From positions 38,294-102,293 of the IMG/VR virus record IMGVR_UViG_3300000553_000009: DNA of 64,000 bases; one strand, given 5' to 3'. The stretch comes from a virus. Of this stretch, positions 16,946-26,132 are shown piece by piece (within the stretch, counting starts at the first letter, position 1; every line of letters starts with the position of its first letter). Under the pieces are notes generated by a model. It did no database searches. It had not been told where the DNA came from and saw nothing but the letters and a program-made list of their open reading frames with translations. A program made the translations under genes and the position numbers.

Positions 16946-19192
16946 GTGATTGTCACCCCATTATCTTCTTTATATTCTCCTACATTATCAGTCAACATGG
17001 CCAATGTTGACTTAAAGCAATTTAAAAGAACATTTTCAGGAGGATATTCTTTAAATTTTCCTCAATGTTTTGAGGGAATTAGAGATATCAAAACAAAAAA
17101 CTATTCTAATTTTTATTTGGCCGACAATACTTTATTGTCCGATGGGTTTGAAGTGAATAATACTCCTCTAAAAGCTTCCAATATCATTGTTTTTATAAAA
17201 TATGGTCAGGATTATTTGCAGTTTTCCAATTCAAACGAAGATCTATATAAATATGCTGACAGATACAAGGAAAGAAATAATTATGGAGAAGCCACCTTTA
17301 CAAATATCAATGATTCCTCTACTGAATTAAATCTAGAAATATTTGAAAATAATATATGTAGATTATATTTTTTAAGAGATTATATAAAATTTTATTTATC
17401 CTGTGACATTAACAATAAAGTTTCTTTTATATTGGAATCTCTTTTGCCCAATGAAAATGCTACTAATCCTCAAGATTTTGAATATCTTTTTTCATCCACT
17501 GAGAACAAATTTCTATTATTCAAACAACTTCCTAGCGGAACATTTTTAGTTACCAAATATGGAAATTCTTTAATTCTCCAACCGAATACAATTGGAATAG
17601 TCAGTCAACCATTTCAATTATCTAGAAGTATATTTCAATATCCTCATATATCGCAAGATACTTCATTTATAACTTACACCAATGCTAATAATATTGATGT
17701 GGGTAATAGCATATTTCATTTGCCGAATAACTTACTTATACATCGATCTTTAGAATCTAATATATTAAATCCTATCGTTCTAAAAAATCAATTACTGCAA
17801 AATGACGTGTTTTCTTGTTGTAACACTCTGATATCTGGCGGAAATGGACCAGAACTAGTGAATGGTCTTAGAGATTATACTATTATATCCGAAGACATAA
17901 AAGAAGAAACCACTGATGAATTGGAACTAAATTATGTATTTTACAATAAAGCATATAAAATATCTCCCGGTAGTAATATAATAATATCTCCATCTTCCTT
18001 GAATCCATTTTCCTCTATTAATATAAATGACACCACGTTTATATCCTCAGGAGCGTTTTCTTTTAATACCCCACAGTTTGCGGATAAGGTATATACCTTA
18101 TCCGATGAAAAAACATTTAATGGTCAATATCTATTATGCACTTGGCTATCTGGTGCGCCTAATTCAGATACTAAAATCTGGATTGATAGATATTATTATC
18201 CGAATTTAATAGAAAAGGAACAAGCACTTGCAGGCCAAAGCCCTACTCTACCGACTTACCAAAATCAAATAGAACAATTAATATCTGATAACTCCACTTT
18301 ACAGGAATCTATAGTAATATTGAAATTTTTTGATAAAATAAGTGACCTACTATTCATCCCCAATGGAATTTATCAATATGATAGAATCAAAAGTACCTCT
18401 GTATCTCCCCTAACTTCTGATATTAATACTTGCTCAGGATATTCTTCCACAAAACCCATAAATTACTTTAAAATAATTAACAATTCCTCTCAATTTTCTT
18501 TAGGATTTTATTTTCAAGGGGATTTCTCAAATTGGACAGTTCAAAGTGAAAGAAATGGTATTGACTCCGGACTAACTATCCAAAAAAACGGAAATATATT
18601 AAATTTCACATACAAAGTATTTGATATAAGTACCAATCTATTCATAGAAAATACTATATCTTCTACTATAAAAGGACTGAAAAATAATTTTATATTTGTT
18701 TCTATTGATGCAATCAGTGGCAGTGGATATTTCTTTCTAAACAATGAAATTCTATTAAACTTTAACATTCCGACATATCAATTTATTAATAAGCAACTAT
18801 TATATGGAGACTTTTTCTTGTATAAAGATGGTACTACACAAAATATATTGGAATCTAATCACACTATATACGATCCACTCATTAAAAATTCTTATATTGA
18901 TAGTGCATTGGCATTTATAAAACCTATATTGGATGAAAAGTCTAAAATAGATGATATTTATGTGACTCTTCCTTGTGGTATGAGAAATGGGTTTGATAAT
19001 TTAGAATATCTGCAAAGTCCATGTGGTTCCTCTATGTTCAAGTCAAATAATGTTAATATATTGGTAAAGAATTTGGATATTTCTAACGATACTATAATAT
19101 CTGGTATATCTTCCAATTTAATCGCGCATCTTCCTCAATACCTACCAGTAAATACTACTCTAAACCAATTAAAATTTGAAAATTATCGATGA
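16946..19192 (+). CDS. Large tail structural protein with GTG start
   Basis: 748 residues of Asn/Ser/Tyr/Ile-rich beta-type sequence with no recognised domain. Residues about 525-600 (isolated aromatic strands with G-S-G-Y-F-F-L-N-N-E-I-L) look like a concanavalin/LamG-type jelly-roll, a tentative reading. The GTG at 16946 is supported by TAAATA ending 5 nt upstream. A perfect 24-bp palindrome lies inside it (18081-18104). It overlaps the next gene by 4 nt. Confidence 0.7.
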   Translation: MIVTPLSSLYSPTLSVNMANVDLKQFKRTFSGGYSLNFPQCFEGIRDIKTKNYSNFYLADNTLLSDGFEVNNTPLKASNIIVFIKYGQDYLQFSNSNEDLYKYADRYKERNNYGEATFTNINDSSTELNLEIFENNICRLYFLRDYIKFYLSCDINNKVSFILESLLPNENATNPQDFEYLFSSTENKFLLFKQLPSGTFLVTKYGNSLILQPNTIGIVSQPFQLSRSIFQYPHISQDTSFITYTNANNIDVGNSIFHLPNNLLIHRSLESNILNPIVLKNQLLQNDVFSCCNTLISGGNGPELVNGLRDYTIISEDIKEETTDELELNYVFYNKAYKISPGSNIIISPSSLNPFSSININDTTFISSGAFSFNTPQFADKVYTLSDEKTFNGQYLLCTWLSGAPNSDTKIWIDRYYYPNLIEKEQALAGQSPTLPTYQNQIEQLISDNSTLQESIVILKFFDKISDLLFIPNGIYQYDRIKSTSVSPLTSDINTCSGYSSTKPINYFKIINNSSQFSLGFYFQGDFSNWTVQSERNGIDSGLTIQKNGNILNFTYKVFDISTNLFIENTISSTIKGLKNNFIFVSIDAISGSGYFFLNNEILLNFNIPTYQFINKQLLYGDFFLYKDGTTQNILESNHTIYDPLIKNSYIDSALAFIKPILDEKSKIDDIYVTLPCGMRNGFDNLEYLQSPCGSSMFKSNNVNILVKNLDISNDTIISGISSNLIAHLPQYLPVNTTLNQLKFENYR
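18081..18104. repeat. Perfect 24-bp palindrome
   Basis: CGGATAAGGTAT followed by its exact reverse complement, no loop, inside the 748-residue tail gene. Confidence 0.85.
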
Positions 19193-20952
19193 ACTACTAT
19201 AAGTACACAAATGGAACCGCATTCTTCCTGAATGGTGAAGACTATATTGGTTTTTTTAATATAGTTAATGGTATTCCCTATACTAATAAGTATTTTTCTG
19301 ATGAATCCCTAGAATTGTCATTTAAAAATACCTTTATAGCAGATTTTTTCCATAATTTAATGGAAAATGATACCACTTATCAAAATTTACCCTCAGAAGT
19401 TCCATATTATTCAAATGTATTAGACATCCTGGATAATCAAGGATTAAATGAATTATCTTCTGCTATAAATCTAAATAATTTGGAAGTTTTTAAAGGATTT
19501 AATATTGGAAATCCTATAGTATATAATTTTAAACAAAACAATAATCTTTTTTATGGAGTATCTTCAAGTTCTGAAACTTTAATAGGAAAGCAAAATTATT
19601 CTCATATTGAATCATTTTCTTCTCTACCTTATTGGAAATTCTTAGATTCTATAACCACTGGATCTTTTTTTGTAGATTCTCAGGACAATTTCAAGTATTT
19701 TTGCTCTACTGGGCAGGTGGATTATATATTAGAAGGAAGTTTTAATGTTCCTACTACCTTAAGTATCACGTATTCAAAAGATCTTCATCCTGATTATACC
19801 AATACCCCCGATTATACATATAAAATTCATAATGATTACGATAATTCTAAATTTTTCGTAGTTAATAATGATTACATAAGAATTTACGACTCTACTAATT
19901 ATAGTGAGTGTGAGAATCTTCCATTATTAGACGAGATTGCTTTATTAAAGACCACCACTGTAGATTACATCTTTGGAAAAATGGGCGATAGAAAGTTTGG
20001 AACTTTTCATCAAACATTCGGTACAAAATTTTGTACCGATAATCCAAATAATCCATTATTTATAAAATTTGGAAATAATGTTCGAACAGGATTACAAGGA
20101 AACATACTACAAATTTTCAATAAGTATTCTTCCGCCTTATATCAAAGCATAGACTTATCTTCCTATGTGGGAACTATATTGGATCTAGATATATCTCCTT
20201 CTACTGATACTATCATAGTCTTACATGAAATAAATAGTGAACTATGGATATTGATACTATATAATTTAGATTATACCACTATTGTAAATACAAAACTACA
20301 AAGTGTTATTCTTGGATTAGATTGGTATAAAGTCAGATTTTCTAATATTGATTCTAATCAATTTCATACATTTAATCAAAAAGAATATCAAACTAGATAT
20401 TTGACAAATCCGGCATACCCAGCAGGAAGATTAGAACAAGGCGAATTATTATACTTTCATCCATATACTTTTTCTCAAGCCAAGGAAAAATTTAGAGGAA
20501 TCGGAATAAAGTTCAATTCCAACGAATATCCTTCCAACCACTTTAATATAACTACAGTATCAGAGATAACACGAAATAATACTATGTATATGCTATTGCA
20601 TAATATTGGAAGGATATATGCTCTGAAACAGCCCATACAAAATAATATATTTTCTATAATTCCCACTAATTTAGAACAATTTTTCACGGGCACTACTTGT
20701 TCGGATTCTTCCTTAGGTCTATATGTCAATTCCGTGTTATCAAATCTTATAAAAGATACAATGAATTTATTAGTCAGCTCCGAGGGACAGTTTTCCATTT
20801 CGGAATATTCTTCCACTATAAATACTCTTAAAGATATTCAGTTTGATATGGGAAATATGTATATAAATGCAAATGAAACCATTAATGTGATCACCTTACA
20901 ACGAATATTGAGTACGGTGTCAAATATTCAGTCTAAAATGTTGCCAATATAA
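19189..20952 (+). CDS. Tail structural protein, unknown family
   Basis: 587 residues, aromatic- and Asn-rich, no recognised family, coupled by ATGA overlap to the preceding gene. The middle part has repeated short beta blades separated by loops, possibly propeller-like, but this cannot be settled by eye. The C-terminal 80 residues are more helical. It contains a perfect 22-bp palindrome at 20018-20039. Probably part of a tail-tip or adhesion complex with the two proteins before it. Confidence 0.68.
   Translation: MNYYKYTNGTAFFLNGEDYIGFFNIVNGIPYTNKYFSDESLELSFKNTFIADFFHNLMENDTTYQNLPSEVPYYSNVLDILDNQGLNELSSAINLNNLEVFKGFNIGNPIVYNFKQNNNLFYGVSSSSETLIGKQNYSHIESFSSLPYWKFLDSITTGSFFVDSQDNFKYFCSTGQVDYILEGSFNVPTTLSITYSKDLHPDYTNTPDYTYKIHNDYDNSKFFVVNNDYIRIYDSTNYSECENLPLLDEIALLKTTTVDYIFGKMGDRKFGTFHQTFGTKFCTDNPNNPLFIKFGNNVRTGLQGNILQIFNKYSSALYQSIDLSSYVGTILDLDISPSTDTIIVLHEINSELWILILYNLDYTTIVNTKLQSVILGLDWYKVRFSNIDSNQFHTFNQKEYQTRYLTNPAYPAGRLEQGELLYFHPYTFSQAKEKFRGIGIKFNSNEYPSNHFNITTVSEITRNNTMYMLLHNIGRIYALKQPIQNNIFSIIPTNLEQFFTGTTCSDSSLGLYVNSVLSNLIKDTMNLLVSSEGQFSISEYSSTINTLKDIQFDMGNMYINANETINVITLQRILSTVSNIQSKMLPI
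20018..20039. repeat. Perfect 22-bp palindrome
   Basis: TCGGTACAAAA followed by its exact reverse complement, inside the 587-residue tail gene. Confidence 0.85.
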
Positions 20953-20962
20953 CCAACCCAAC

Positions 20963-20968
20963 TAAATA
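20963..20968 (+). promoter_or_regulatory. Late promoter core of tail-collar gene
   Basis: TAAATA, 7 nt before ATG 20976. Confidence 0.55.
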
Positions 20969-20975
20969 ATATAAA

Positions 20976-21590
20976 ATGAGTGCCTTAACCAATCTTTACA
21001 TTGATGACGCCTATCCCGGTCTTCTTCATGCCAATGCTGCCGAACTTCCTACGACTGGACAACAGGATATATATGACGGCAATGGTAATATTTCCTCTTT
21101 AAAACTTGGAAGAGCTTGTAATGGGGCTACCATTTGTGGAGGACTAACTGTCGATACCATCAATATTAATGGGACCAATTGGTTTGATTTGATATATCCT
21201 GTCGGGTCAATACTTGTTACTACTCAAAATACTGTATCTCCCGCACTACAATTATTAGGAACCTGGCAACAAGTAGCACAAGGAAGATTTATAGCAGGAG
21301 TAGGTTCCGATCTTGATGCCAATGGAAATCCAGGCGCAATTGTACCAGGTAAAATAGGAAACATTGGAGAATATGATCATCAATTGACAGTAGGAGAGCT
21401 TCCAGCCCATACTCATACTCTTCCAAATGTACTATCCTGGCCAGGAACACTCGTAGAACAAATGTATTCCGGTGTAGCGCCTCTAAATTATAGTGACGTT
21501 TCTGGAGGAACCGGACCAACAGGATCAGGACAATACCATAATAATATGCCTCCCGCATTTGGTCTATACTTATTTGAAAGAACTGCTTAA
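20976..21590 (+). CDS. Tail-collar-domain fibre protein
   Basis: 204 residues. It carries the phage tail collar signature: Y-P-V-G-S-I, L-G-T-W-Q-Q, G-R-F-I-A-G-V-G, Y-D-H-Q-L-T-V-G-E-L-P-A-H-T-H and a terminal H-N-N-M-P-P-A-F-G-L-Y-L-F-E-R. Collar domains occur in short tail fibres (T4 gp12) and receptor-binding tips, where His pairs bind metal ions in the trimer. TAAATA lies 7 nt before the ATG. Confidence 0.87.
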   Translation: MSALTNLYIDDAYPGLLHANAAELPTTGQQDIYDGNGNISSLKLGRACNGATICGGLTVDTININGTNWFDLIYPVGSILVTTQNTVSPALQLLGTWQQVAQGRFIAGVGSDLDANGNPGAIVPGKIGNIGEYDHQLTVGELPAHTHTLPNVLSWPGTLVEQMYSGVAPLNYSDVSGGTGPTGSGQYHNNMPPAFGLYLFERTA

Positions 21591-21593
21591 TCC

Positions 21594-22724
21594 ATGTCCG
21601 CCCCAACCATAACAATTTCAAAAACAAAAGTTCGTAGAGGATCAAATTCCCAACGAAAACAAATAGTATTTGATCAAGGAGAACTTGCTTACACTATCGA
21701 TACTAAAAGATTATTTTTAGGAACCGGAACTACGTTAGGAGGAATTGCCTCAGGGTCTTTTAATCATCCCCCAATATCCGATTACTATTCTTTATCAACT
21801 ATAGATTCCGAAGTAGGAGATTTTATTAATGTAAACAATGTTCTATATCAACTAATATCTCCTGATTTTACCAATTTAAATTCTTGGAAAAGTATGGGAC
21901 TATCTATTGATACATCCGTGTTTTCCTATAATGCCAACAATATTCTAGGATTAAATATAGGATCTTTATCCGCGTCTTATTTAAATTCTAATACAGTATT
22001 AAGTGGACTCCAAGTAAAAAATGGAATTTTGCAATTAAATTATAATACCGGCTACTTCAATATTTCAGGAGGATCATTATCTATTCGTCCAAATGGGATA
22101 ACGGAACGGGAAATAAGTGGAACCTCAATCGGACTAGGAATTAAAGGAGGATCAGGGTCTAAAATACAACTAGACGTTGCTACTTCCCCATACCTTTATT
22201 TTGGAGGCGTTAGTGGAAATACCTTAACCTTCACCGCTAGTGGGAATACTCCATATACTTTACAATTTACCAATTTATCTTCTGGATGGTTTGGTCCTGG
22301 TCTGAATTATAATTTAGGGGCCAGTTACATTGAAGTTAAAATGGACCCGACTTGTTTACAAGTTGACGGAACTGGACATTTACAAATAAATCCTTCAGTG
22401 ACTCCAGGCACTTCAGAATGGCCATCAATAACAGTAGATAAATTCGGAAGAACGACCGCTCGCACGTCTGCAATCTACGATACTTTGACTGGTTTCTCAT
22501 CAACCTCAAATATTGGAAATTCATTATCTTCTATATTCAATGGAATTACTAGTGGATCAATACCGGGATTACAATTAACTTACTTTGATGTTATATCTTC
22601 CAATGGAACTAGTAGTGTGTCCTTAAAACTATCTTCTGCTGGTTTCATAACATTTGAGGGAAATACCACAACTAGAACTGGAAAACCTGTTGGAAGATTT
22701 GCTATACCCATTTTCTCATACTAA
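21594..22724 (+). CDS. Tail fibre protein with tropism-determinant-like N-terminus
   Basis: 376 residues. The N-terminal 45 residues (K-V-R-R-G-S-N-S-Q-R-K-Q-I, G-E-L-A-Y-T-I-D-T-K-R-L-F-L-G-T-G) match the short head-binding or virion-attachment motif common in fibre and major-tropism-determinant proteins. The rest is Gly/Ser/Asn-rich beta structure. The following gene starts with the same motif, so the two are probably paralogous fibre subunits. Confidence 0.78.
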   Translation: MSAPTITISKTKVRRGSNSQRKQIVFDQGELAYTIDTKRLFLGTGTTLGGIASGSFNHPPISDYYSLSTIDSEVGDFINVNNVLYQLISPDFTNLNSWKSMGLSIDTSVFSYNANNILGLNIGSLSASYLNSNTVLSGLQVKNGILQLNYNTGYFNISGGSLSIRPNGITEREISGTSIGLGIKGGSGSKIQLDVATSPYLYFGGVSGNTLTFTASGNTPYTLQFTNLSSGWFGPGLNYNLGASYIEVKMDPTCLQVDGTGHLQINPSVTPGTSEWPSITVDKFGRTTARTSAIYDTLTGFSSTSNIGNSLSSIFNGITSGSIPGLQLTYFDVISSNGTSSVSLKLSSAGFITFEGNTTTRTGKPVGRFAIPIFSY

Positions 22725-22728
22725 AATC

Positions 22729-23331
22729 ATGGAAATTTTACAAAATACCCTAATTCAATTGGCAGTTCGACAAGGTTCTGACTCAGATAGAAAATATATA
22801 GTCTTTTCTCCAGGGGAACCATTGTTTACTACGGACACTAATAGATTTTATATAGGAACAATCGGATTAAGTGGAGGATCATTAGCGGGAAATTTATTTA
22901 AAGGAATTGGCCCCTCAATAACAAATTTTTCTCCATCCGTATTTGGAGATTTATCATTCGATACTAATACTAATACCTTAAATCTATTACTATCTGGAGA
23001 TGGAACCAATATAAATAATTGGAAAGCGATTGCTAATCTATCTTATCCTACCTACATACCAGTCTATGCTCGATATAATGGCCCCTTAAGTGGAATCGAT
23101 TTCAGTAAAAATATTACATCTGCCTCTAGATTATCCGCTGGGCACTATAGATTTAACTATGGTCCATTGCCGACCTCCAATTTAATCCCCACGGTTCAAA
23201 TATTTGGAGGATCTCCTTTAGGATATCAAGCCAGAACCTTGACAATATGTAATTCATCGTGTGATGTGAAGGTATTGTCTTCTGACGGATCATCTACTGA
23301 TGCCATTATTACTTTAATGATTAATTATTAA
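22729..23331 (+). CDS. Second fibre protein with shared attachment motif
   Basis: About 200 residues starting at ATG 22729. The N-terminus repeats the motif of the previous gene (R-Q-G-S-D-S-D-R-K-Y-I-V-F, G-E-P-L-F-T-T-D-T-N-R-F-Y-I-G). The C-terminal 100 residues are beta-rich and unrecognised. The start in the frame at 22654 is rejected because it lies deep inside the upstream gene. Confidence 0.75.
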   Translation: MEILQNTLIQLAVRQGSDSDRKYIVFSPGEPLFTTDTNRFYIGTIGLSGGSLAGNLFKGIGPSITNFSPSVFGDLSFDTNTNTLNLLLSGDGTNINNWKAIANLSYPTYIPVYARYNGPLSGIDFSKNITSASRLSAGHYRFNYGPLPTSNLIPTVQIFGGSPLGYQARTLTICNSSCDVKVLSSDGSSTDAIITLMINY

Positions 23332-23332
23332 C

Positions 23333-24136
23333 ATGTCCTTTCCCTCTGATGTTCTCCTCCCAGCAAATGCTAAGTATTATGGATTTATAGATAATAAAAA
23401 TCCATATAATATCAATTGGGATTTAACTTGGAGTTTTAGCTTTGCCTTAACTGGTACTGAACATCTTTTTTGCACATTTTTAACATATAGTCCAATTTCA
23501 GCGGGAAATATTCCCGGCCAATACGCGGGCTATCTTTCCGAACCTACTTATCTTACCACTCAATTATCTCAAATGATATTGTCTGAGAATGGAAATCCTA
23601 TTATTGTAGATGATAATGGCGATAGAGGAGTTTTAGGAATAACTTTCGATACTACTGGGCTATTTGCATTATCAGCATCATTATCGTCTAATTTTTTTGG
23701 GGGAGTACCTAAAAACCAAATTATTAAAAATAGTTTAGTCATAAGGGATAGCAGCAATAATGTCATTTATAATCAGGCATTATCCTCTTTAGATTCTTCG
23801 TTTTTCTTAACCTCCTCAAGTAAAAATTATCAAACTTTACGATTCAGAGTGACCAACTCCGGTAGAAGACTAATCATAGATAAATTATATAATAATATAT
23901 ATAACAATTTATTAACAATTCCAATATCAACTTTTAATATTGAAAATAACGCCATTGTTTACCCAGGATTTTCATTTTGTTCTCCTGTTAGTAGTTTGAA
24001 TACTCCTTCAACTCTTTTTTTAAAAAACTTTCATGTGCAAGGAAATATTTCTCCTCCCACATATGACAATGTAACTGTAAATCCACTGTATATTCCATCT
24101 TCTACCGTTTTTACTACTATTTCCGGGGCACTATAA
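23333..24136 (+). CDS. Tail protein, possible jelly-roll lectin-like
   Basis: 267 residues. The alternation of aromatic strands (W-D-L-T-W-S-F-S-F-A-L, L-F-C-T-F-L-T) and a central D-D-N-G-D-R-G-V-L-G-I-T-F-D strand resembles L-type lectin or LamG jelly-rolls, which often have a G-I-x-F-D strand. This is pattern recognition only. It sits between fibre genes and the Thr-rich protein, so it may bind glycans on the host or on the phage. Confidence 0.6.
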   Translation: MSFPSDVLLPANAKYYGFIDNKNPYNINWDLTWSFSFALTGTEHLFCTFLTYSPISAGNIPGQYAGYLSEPTYLTTQLSQMILSENGNPIIVDDNGDRGVLGITFDTTGLFALSASLSSNFFGGVPKNQIIKNSLVIRDSSNNVIYNQALSSLDSSFFLTSSSKNYQTLRFRVTNSGRRLIIDKLYNNIYNNLLTIPISTFNIENNAIVYPGFSFCSPVSSLNTPSTLFLKNFHVQGNISPPTYDNVTVNPLYIPSSTVFTTISGAL

Positions 24137-24137
24137 T

Positions 24138-24545
24138 ATGGCGGACTCATCTTCAACTACAACTACTAGTGGGCCAACGACCACTTCTACTCCAACAACT
24201 CCCACTACTGGAACTACTGGAACTACTGGAACTACATCCACCACCCGAAAGCCAACAACCCCCACTACTCCTCATGGAACCACCACTACAACATGTAATC
24301 CGTGTTATCCATTTGTTCCAACTACTCCCCAATTTCCTCCTGGATTTATTCTGCCCGCAACTCAGACTGTTCAGCCAGTAATAATACCATTCACCACCCC
24401 AATTCCAGTGAATCCATTAACCATGGGTATTACTACGACCACTACGACCACTACAACCTCTACTACGACCACTACAACTACTACTATTCCAAATGTTGTG
24501 CCCGTTCCTCCATGTAAATTCAATTGTAATTCTCTTAGCTATTAA
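24138..24545 (+). CDS. Thr-rich mucin-like protein
   Basis: 135 residues, roughly half of them threonine. Residues 1-50 carry T-T-S-G-P-T-T-T and G-T-T repeats; residues 98-118 are almost uninterrupted Thr; Pro-rich segments and four cysteines (C-N-P-C mid-protein and C-K-F-N-C near the end) lie between or after. Such Thr/Pro/Ser tracts are typical acceptors of O-linked sugars. It starts 2 nt after the previous stop and is followed after 10 nt by a GalNAc-transferase-like glycosyltransferase, suggesting an enzyme-substrate pair. No signal peptide; a tail fibre extension is plausible. Confidence 0.75.
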   Translation: MADSSSTTTTSGPTTTSTPTTPTTGTTGTTGTTSTTRKPTTPTTPHGTTTTTCNPCYPFVPTTPQFPPGFILPATQTVQPVIIPFTTPIPVNPLTMGITTTTTTTTTSTTTTTTTTIPNVVPVPPCKFNCNSLSY

Positions 24546-24555
24546 TAATTAAGAC

Positions 24556-25380
24556 ATGAGAAAATTGACTATTGGAATGGCGACCCATGATGACTATGAT
24601 GGGGTTTATTTCACTATCCAACATATTAGAATGTTTCACAAGGAGATTTTAAACGATATAGAATTCGTAATCGTGGATAATAATCCCAAAAGTCCTTGTG
24701 GACATGCCATTAGAGAACTTACCGATTGGATAAAAGAACCTATTCAATATCTACCATTTACAAAATATCAATCTACCTCAATTAAAAACAAAGTATTTGA
24801 ATTAGCAGATACTCCATATGTCCTTTGTATTGATTGTCATGTCATGCTGGAGGCAGGATCAATTGAAAAATTGATCTCTTTTTATGATAGTTTCGAAGAT
24901 AATGGAAATTTACTACAAGGCCCATTAATTTATGATGATATGACTTCCATTAGTACTCATTTTGACCTCTCGACCTGGAGTTCGCATATGTGGGGAACTT
25001 GGGCAACGGATGATAGAGGGCAACATCCTTCAAACTCTCCTTTTGAAATTCCTGCACAGGGAATGGGGCTATTTTCATGTAGAAAAGAGTCCTGGTTAGG
25101 ATTTAATAAAGAATTTAGAGGATTTGGAGGAGAAGAGGGCTATATTCATGAAAAATATAGACAACACGGCAAAAAAACCCTATGTTTGCCCTTTTTAAGA
25201 TGGTTACATAGATTTGGAAGGCCCAATGGAGCAAATTATCCTAATAATTTAGAAGAACGCTTCCGAAATTACTATATTGGACATAAAGAACTTAGTTTAG
25301 ATATCTCTAATCTACTAAATCATTTTAATGATCTTGATTTATATCCTTTGCTTGAGAGCATAGATAAAGAATTAAAGTAA
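24556..25380 (+). CDS. GT-A glycosyltransferase, polypeptide GalNAc-transferase-like
   Basis: 274 residues, GT-A fold. The N-terminus has T-I-G-M-A-T-H-D-D-Y-D-G then I-E-F-V-I-V-D-N-N. The metal site reads C-I-D-C-H-V, a D-x-H motif as in polypeptide GalNAc transferases rather than the usual D-x-D, followed by a residue pattern like theirs. The acceptor-side motif F-G-G-E-E-G-Y near residue 195, followed by a charged helix and a P-x4-W-x-H segment, resembles the G-G-E-N block of mucin-type enzymes. Its neighbour is the Thr-rich protein, the likely acceptor. Sugar donor and specificity are inference. Confidence 0.8.
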   Translation: MRKLTIGMATHDDYDGVYFTIQHIRMFHKEILNDIEFVIVDNNPKSPCGHAIRELTDWIKEPIQYLPFTKYQSTSIKNKVFELADTPYVLCIDCHVMLEAGSIEKLISFYDSFEDNGNLLQGPLIYDDMTSISTHFDLSTWSSHMWGTWATDDRGQHPSNSPFEIPAQGMGLFSCRKESWLGFNKEFRGFGGEEGYIHEKYRQHGKKTLCLPFLRWLHRFGRPNGANYPNNLEERFRNYYIGHKELSLDISNLLNHFNDLDLYPLLESIDKELK

Positions 25381-25605
25381 TCCCAATTTCAATTCTTGAG
25401 TAACATCATGTAACATTGACGGAAACCTCTCTTTGATATAATCATCAATAGCATCGTGTCTTTTTAATGTTCGATAGTCCATTTTTAAATCTTTTGCCTT
25501 ATTTTCTATATAAATAGTGGCCTCAGCAAAACACATCCATCGACTAAACTCTTCCAATTCCATTAATTCCGAGCCTCCCCCCCTTTTTTCTATTTTAACT
25601 AACAT
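25372..25605 (-). CDS. Small protein, unknown
   Basis: 77 residues, charged and helical, no recognised family. It is convergent with the glycosyltransferase and overlaps its 3' end by 9 nt. A TATAAT-like box lies 9 nt before the ATG. It may be an early-expressed host-takeover protein like many small T4 genes. Confidence 0.6.
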   Translation of the reverse strand: MLVKIEKRGGGSELMELEEFSRWMCFAEATIYIENKAKDLKMDYRTLKRHDAIDDYIKERFPSMLHDVTQELKLGLL

Positions 25606-25628
25606 ATTACTAGTATTATATATTGGTT

Positions 25629-26099
25629 TTAATTATTAATATCTCCAATCATAGTCTCAAATGTCTCGTTTGGAGACAGAGGTTCACTAATAAGGACAGA
25701 ATCGTATTGAACATTAACTCTATACTTATTCCTACACTTTTCACATTCCACAATATTTTCTAATTTTGGGGAAAATAGCCCCTGAAATGTATTTCCTCCG
25801 CATATACAAGGCAATTCTACTAATTGGCTATCAAAGATCTTTTCATACTCAGTAATTACCTCCACTTGTTCGGCAATTACTGTCTCATATTCCGCAAATA
25901 CCTCATCGTTTGATGACTTGGTTTTAATTTGAGATGATTTCCGAAAATGATATATACCAAATCCTAAAAGTTTTAAGTATGATACTACAATAAATGTTTT
26001 CCAAAAAGGAATGAAATCTGAAACTCCAAATGCCAGTACTGCGCCAGCCCCAATTAAAGCGATAATTATTCCGCCATATTTCCAATATGTTTGTGTCAT
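25629..26099 (-). CDS. Membrane protein with C-terminal zinc ribbon
   Basis: 156 residues. Two hydrophobic segments at about 8-28 and 33-50 predict an N-terminal membrane hairpin. The C-terminal domain has C-I-C-G and C-E-K-C pairs about 28 residues apart, consistent with a zinc ribbon facing the cytoplasm. Upstream lies a sigma70-like promoter with TAAAAT exactly 5 nt before the ATG and TTGATT 16 nt further, implying early, leaderless expression. Function unknown. Confidence 0.68.
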   Translation of the reverse strand: MTQTYWKYGGIIIALIGAGAVLAFGVSDFIPFWKTFIVVSYLKLLGFGIYHFRKSSQIKTKSSNDEVFAEYETVIAEQVEVITEYEKIFDSQLVELPCICGGNTFQGLFSPKLENIVECEKCRNKYRVNVQYDSVLISEPLSPNETFETMIGDINN

Positions 26100-26104
26100 A
26101 CTTT

Positions 26105-26132
26105 ATTTTACTACGATTTAGTTAAAAATCAA
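26105..26132 (-). promoter_or_regulatory. Sigma70-like early promoter
   Basis: Minus strand: TTGATT (26127-26132), 16-nt spacer, TAAAAT (26105-26110), 5 nt before ATG 26099. Confidence 0.5.

Noticed and set aside
24138-24545. Triplet repeats (ACT/ACC) as a non-coding satellite
   Set aside because: The reading frame is open throughout, starts 2 nt after the previous stop, and encodes Thr tracts with Pro and Cys in a tail operon.
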